In this document: one piece after another, positions 60,502-64,000 of the stretch
Numbering within the stretch: the stretch's first letter is position 1
Layout: each line of letters starts with the position of its first letter
NCBI RefSeq assembly: GCF_003369915.1
Contig: NC_046675.1
Span: forward strand, 9,052,001 to 9,116,000
From: Drosophila miranda
Lineage: Eukaryota; Arthropoda; Insecta; Diptera; Drosophilidae
Direction: 5' to 3'
DNA: 64,000 nt
Program-made: the position numbers and the translations under genes
The notes under the pieces: model-generated
Seen by the model: only the letters and a program-made list of their open reading frames with translations
Told to the model about the DNA's origin: nothing
Databases searched by the model: none

Positions 60502-60953
60502 CTATAAAAACTGGTCGAACTTTTCGTTGAAATTTTTCCGTGTTTGAAAGTGGCGCCTGCAAGAAACAGAGGCTTCCAAGTCTTCGAACACATGTGGAGA
60601 ATAATGGCGAAATCCGGGCACTATGACACCGATTTGGGGCACCTTTACTTTAAACATATCTTTAAATAGGGCAAAAAGTGCCCCACAATGAGTGCTCCAG
60701 CTAAGAACGTTGGAGCAGCCACACCGATTGCAGAGAGACGCGGAAGACTACCAGAATGCTTGTAGATCTTCGAAAGTCACGACAGCCTTGTTCTGTTTGC
60801 GATCGGTAGAGTTTCACAATCTCTCGCTCCAGCAAGTGGCTGCGTTTTAAGGTGAGATGCAGATTAAAGTGCCTGAAAATCACTTGGATGAGTCTCCGCC
60901 TCTGTATCGGGTCCAGCACCTCCTGCTGCCCCACCAAAGTGGAGAACCTGGGA
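60502..60953 (-). other. Coding-like short minus-strand frames, unidentified
   Basis: Between Pdhb and Atg14 the minus strand has three short frames that look more like protein than chance. (a) 60937-60701 includes VLDPIQRRRLIQVIFRHFNL. (b) 60776-60645 reads LPRLSAIGVAAPTFLAGALI then VGHFLPYLK, a good membrane segment. (c) An ATG frame at 60657-60502 encodes 51 residues starting MFKVKVPQIGVIVPGFRHYS. They overlap or abut in different frames, and AATTCCCAG|GTT at 60951 is a possible acceptor. They may be exons of one small gene, or a decaying one. I recognise no family. Confidence 0.2.
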
Positions 60954-61157
60954 ATTAACTACTACGCTCGCTTTTTAATTATCAATTATCAATAATTGCA
61001 TCGTATTTTGTCTAAATTTTGTTTGTTATGCCGGCAAAGAAAAATGGTATAAAATAAACTATATCCATTTTATTTATATTTCAAATTTATAGTTTCCTGT
61101 CAAAATAGTAATTTTTACCGATTAATTTTTATGTCAAAGTTGTCCAATAATCGTATT

Positions 61158-61186
61158 TATCGATAGTGTGGCAATACGTATCGATA
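61158..61186. promoter_or_regulatory. Atg14: Two DRE sites at the Atg14 promoter
   Basis: TATCGATA occurs at 61158-61165 and again at 61179-61186. The DNA-replication-related element is bound by DREF and marks many housekeeping fly promoters. The sites lie about 100 bases ahead of the Atg14 start codon. Confidence 0.65.
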
Positions 61187-61264
61187 TCGCACGGAGAGAA
61201 AGAGAAAAAAAGGAAAACCTGCAAAAACAATAACAATAGCAATTAAATGAAACTCGAAAACACA

Positions 61265-61279
61265 ATGCTCTGGCTGTAA
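61265..61279 (+). promoter_or_regulatory. Four-codon uORF overlapping the Atg14 start (TAATG)
   Basis: ATG CTC TGG CTG TAA, with the last A of the stop being the first base of the main ATG. Such an overlap favours termination followed by re-initiation, or leaky scanning. It can act only if the transcript starts upstream of 61265, which the DRE positions make likely. Confidence 0.5.
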
Positions 61280-62891
61280 TGGCAAGTAGCTCCAGCTCCG
61301 ATGAAAGCTCCAAAGCCCCAGAGAATTTTCAAATATCCAGTGCCTCGACAAACGACGACGATGACATCTGTGATGGTACAGGATACACAAAGAAGAAGCC
61401 AAATGGAGGCAGCAGCGTAAAGGAAACCTCAGCAGCTGCTGCTTCTGCTGCAGTTGGTCTGCGATGTCCTTTGTGTCTCGGCTGCAGTGCGACACGCTTC
61501 CACTGTCGCAATTGCGTCAGAAATGGAAACATTACTCATAGCGCCACCGAAAGAGCCGAGAGGTCTGCTACAACACTGTGCACAGTCATTCAATCATTCT
61601 GTAAAGTACATGGGTTTATCTTTTTTTGCAGCCTGTCGGAAAAACAGCAACGGTATATCAATCTGCAGGCGGGTCTGAAGACATTTAGCAATCGCTATGA
61701 ACGCCTCATACAGCAACACAAGTCGAACGAGAATCGCGTGATGGCCATCAAAGCCAAGCGCAAACAGCTGGAGCTGCTGCAGCAGCTGATCGGCAGCACC
61801 ACACAACGGCTGCTGGTGCTGGGCGAGCGGCGCGATGAGCTGCGTCTGGCGAATGCCGAGAAGCGCAAGAACCTGCCCAAGTATCCCATCAAAGTGAAGA
61901 TGCTGGAGGACTATGTGCTCGATCGGATCGAGAAGATCGAGAAACTGCGCGACACGCATCTCGGTCTGATGGACAACATCAAGCAGACGGCTCGTCGGGG
62001 CATCCAACAGCTGGTAACCTACATCTTTCCCATCACAGAGGTGGTGCTGAAGGACGAGCAGCAGCGCAAGATGAGCAACGAGCGCAGCGAGGAGGCTGAG
62101 ACCATTGCGGCTCTAGCGGATGCCAAGAACACTTCGTATATACGTGGCAAGTGGGTGTTCCATGGCAGCGGCATCAGCGAGGTGCAGTACCGCATTGTTG
62201 GGCCCTCGCTGCCGGCCAATGGAGATTACACTGCTTACCTGGACTGGCTGTCGGACAACAAGGACGATGTGCCAAAGGCCACGGCCAATGAGATTACACC
62301 CAGTCGCTACGAGGCCTATCGCATTGTGGGCGCCCTCACGTACACGGCCCAACTGACTCAGCTGCTGAGCTTCTATCTGAATGTGCGACTGCCGCACAAG
62401 ATTGCCTACGGCGACTTCTGCCGCAAGCTGCTCAACGAGGAGCAGTTCCTGCGCAAGGTATCCCGCGTCAACTCGAACATCATGTATCTGGCCTACACGC
62501 AGCAGGTGAAGCTGCGGGCCCTCAACGAACAGCACACGCTCGAGAACATTTTGGCCATACTCGATCTGGAGCGCAGCGACCTGGGCCGCTTTGGCCATTT
62601 GGATGTGACAAATGCGCCGCTCATGAAATCTGTCGACTCTCTACTAATTGGCATTGAAACGGCCACAGAATCCGAATCGGAAGGTGTGTAGAGAGCAGAG
62701 CTCCAAAGGATATAAATACATGTTTCTTCCTTGCAGATGAGAACTCTTTGCGCTTGGACTGGGAGTCGGTGCCCAGCCTGACGCCACAGCCAGAGCTGGC
62801 GGATCCCAATCTGATGCCGGCAGTGGCCCAACAGTCCACCATTGCCATGGTGCGGATGGCCGCCACCTCTATGCTGCGCTGGATCAAGTGA
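61279..62891 (+). CDS. Atg14: Atg14, autophagy-specific subunit of the Vps34 PI3-kinase complex
   Basis: Exons 61279-61562, 61632-62683 and 62737-62891 give 496 residues. Atg14 directs the Vps34-Vps15-Atg6 complex to sites of autophagosome formation. Seen in order: an acidic/Ser-rich start, a cysteine pair block CPLC ... CRNC (about 63-79), a long coiled-coil region (SEKQQRYINLQAG onward), the conserved middle domain (GSGISEVQYRIVGP, LPHKIAYGDFCRKL), and a C-terminal DWESVPSLTPQPE with an amphipathic end MVRMAATSMLRWIK matching the BATS membrane-sensing region. The first intron (69 bases) is inferred: it has a strong acceptor TTTTTTTGCAG but a weak donor AG|GTCTGC. It is also open in frame, so retention would add 23 residues. 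The second is GGAAG|GTGTGT ... CTTGCAG|ATGAG. Confidence 0.92.
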
Positions 62892-63141
62892 GAACCGGCT
62901 GCTGCTGCTGCCTTCCCCCGGCGACAGCAAGGCAAAGCACTTGTGTTATCTTTTACAAATTAGGCTAAGTTATCGAGCAGGAGGAGTGTTATCAGAGAGA
63001 GGTCATGTGTTGGGGGTCTTTTAGCATTATCTTTTTGGTCTACAGAACTAATATCGATATGTATATCTGTATATATCCTATATGCTGTGTGTAATAGTTG
63101 AGGAAGGCGTTTGAGTTTTTACATAACTTATTTTTTTCTCC

Positions 63142-63147
63142 TTTATT
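63142..63147 (-). terminator. Poly(A) signal of the convergent right-edge gene
   Basis: TTTATT on plus (AATAAA on minus) about 330 bases past the TAG at 63473. With the Atg14 signal it forms TTTATTTAATAAA, so the two 3' ends probably overlap. Confidence 0.4.
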
Positions 63148-63148
63148 T

Positions 63149-63154
63149 AATAAA
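63149..63154 (+). terminator. Atg14: Poly(A) signal of Atg14
   Basis: AATAAA about 260 bases past the stop codon, beside the opposite-strand signal of the convergent neighbour. Confidence 0.55.
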
Positions 63155-63472
63155 AATGGTTCGCTATAAATAACTAGATCCGAAAAAGTAAAAATTACAC
63201 ACGACTCGACTAATTCTTCCTTAAACGACAAAATGTTGGATGTATATATGTATAATTAGAAATATTTATAATTGTATGAAAAGGAAAGGCGAAACGAAAC
63301 GAACACGCACACATTCTTCGGTACAAAAATGCTTGAGCATTCGACGAGGACTCTACTGTCGACTACTGTCCTGTTTAATTTGAATGAAACCTGCACAGCA
63401 CACAGTTTACAAGATGATGGAGGCATCTTCCCCGACGAACCCCAGAGTTATCCGATGGTAGAGGGACTTATG

Positions 63473-64000
63473 CTAAACGAACTTCGTTGGCAGTTGTTGT
63501 AAGATGGATGTGGTGTTGTTGCTGGCTGCTGCCTCGCTGGCAGCTGAAGGCGGGGAGGGCTTTACAAATACTTGTGGCAGTGTATGGGTTAGTGGGACGG
63601 AACCGGAACCCCCATGATGTGAGCTACTGGCCACAGAGACCGGCACGGGCACGGGCACCGCCACAGAGCCGCCGCTGCCGTTCAGTAGACCCAACTGATG
63701 ATCATAGCTGGCCAAGGAGCTCATCGAGGAGAGGACGAGGGCTGCTGCCATCGCCTCGTGATTGTAGAATGCCGACACTGGTGCCTTCGATGGCTGTGCG
63801 GCATTAAGCAAGGGTCATTGATGCGATGATGTTCCAGCTCCACCGTTTCCGGTTCCGGCTCCACCCTTCATGACGCCGCCGCCACCGCTTGGTGACACGG
63901 AAAAATGGTTTTGCCAACTATTTTGAAGTGTCATATGCTTCTCAAGGTTTTTCAGGTCGGACAACGTCTTCATTACTTGGGCGTTGCTGCTGAGATCGTA
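63473..64000 (-). CDS. Partial gene at right edge with in-frame TGA (readthrough candidate)
   Basis: Reading left from 64000 the frame is open: YDLSSNAQVMKTLSDLKNLE KHMTLQNSWQNHFS, a Gly-rich stretch, then TSSHQ and TGA at 63817-63815. The same frame continues for 113 more codons (PLLNAAQPSKAPVSAFYNHE ... SILQQLPTKFV) to TAG at 63475-63473, with clear fly codon use (GCC, CTC, AGC, GTG, CTG). The first part has a short helical segment; the second is Ser/Ala/Pro/Val-rich low complexity. Either the TGA is read through, or the second part is reached by splicing at CCGCACAG|CCATCG (AG at 63795-63794), which would also be in frame at phase 0. I do not recognise the protein family. The 5' part is beyond the window. 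Confidence 0.7.

Overview
This is Drosophila nuclear DNA. It has GT-AG introns, fly promoter words (M1BP motif 1 and DRE), AATAAA poly(A) signals, many CAG/CAA microsatellites, and protein-level matches to known fly genes. The recognisable proteins differ from remembered D. melanogaster sequences at scattered positions, so this is probably another species. I cannot say which.

Layout. (1) 1-17.5 kb: the 5' part of Serrate (Ser), the Jagged/Serrate-type Notch ligand, on the minus strand. Ten coding exons were placed by splice sites and reading phase, from the start codon at 14836 to a donor at 446. They encode about 816 residues, through the DSL domain and EGF repeats 1-10. The last EGFs, cysteine-rich region, membrane segment and tail lie beyond the left edge. 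Large introns (3.8, 3.8, 1.8 and 1.1 kb) are mostly non-coding. A candidate 5' leader exon lies near 17.34-17.5 kb with GAGA-rich DNA behind it. (2) 17.8-55.5 kb: about 38 kb with no recognisable complete gene, alternating GC-richer low-complexity DNA with AT-rich islands. It is probably the Ser cis-regulatory domain. It also holds two short sequences shared with Ser introns, a Ser exon-5-like open frame (38.1-38.7 kb) and a few candidate small exons. (3) 55.5-63.8 kb: a compact housekeeping cluster. It has two tandem minus-strand NUDIX hydrolases (UDP-sugar/ADP-ribose pyrophosphatase type), Pdhb (pyruvate dehydrogenase E1 beta) on plus, an exon for mitoribosomal protein mS38 (AURKAIP1) inside Pdhb intron 2, and Atg14 on plus. 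A partial minus-strand gene runs off the right edge.

Best leads. The mS38 exon has no in-frame ATG of its own before its conserved part. It begins with an in-phase 3' splice site and ends with its own poly(A) signal, so it appears to borrow Pdhb's 5' exon(s), including the mitochondrial presequence, by alternative splicing. The right-edge gene has an in-frame TGA followed by 113 more coding-like codons, a stop-codon readthrough candidate. Atg14 has a four-codon upstream ORF whose TAA overlaps the main ATG (TAATG). Ser introns and the distant upstream DNA share an exact 27-base word with a Su(H) site, and a 28-base homeodomain-like word with one mismatch. The frame at 38.4 kb resembles the start of Ser's DSL exon with synonymous differences. 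All were read by eye; no alignment or database search was run.
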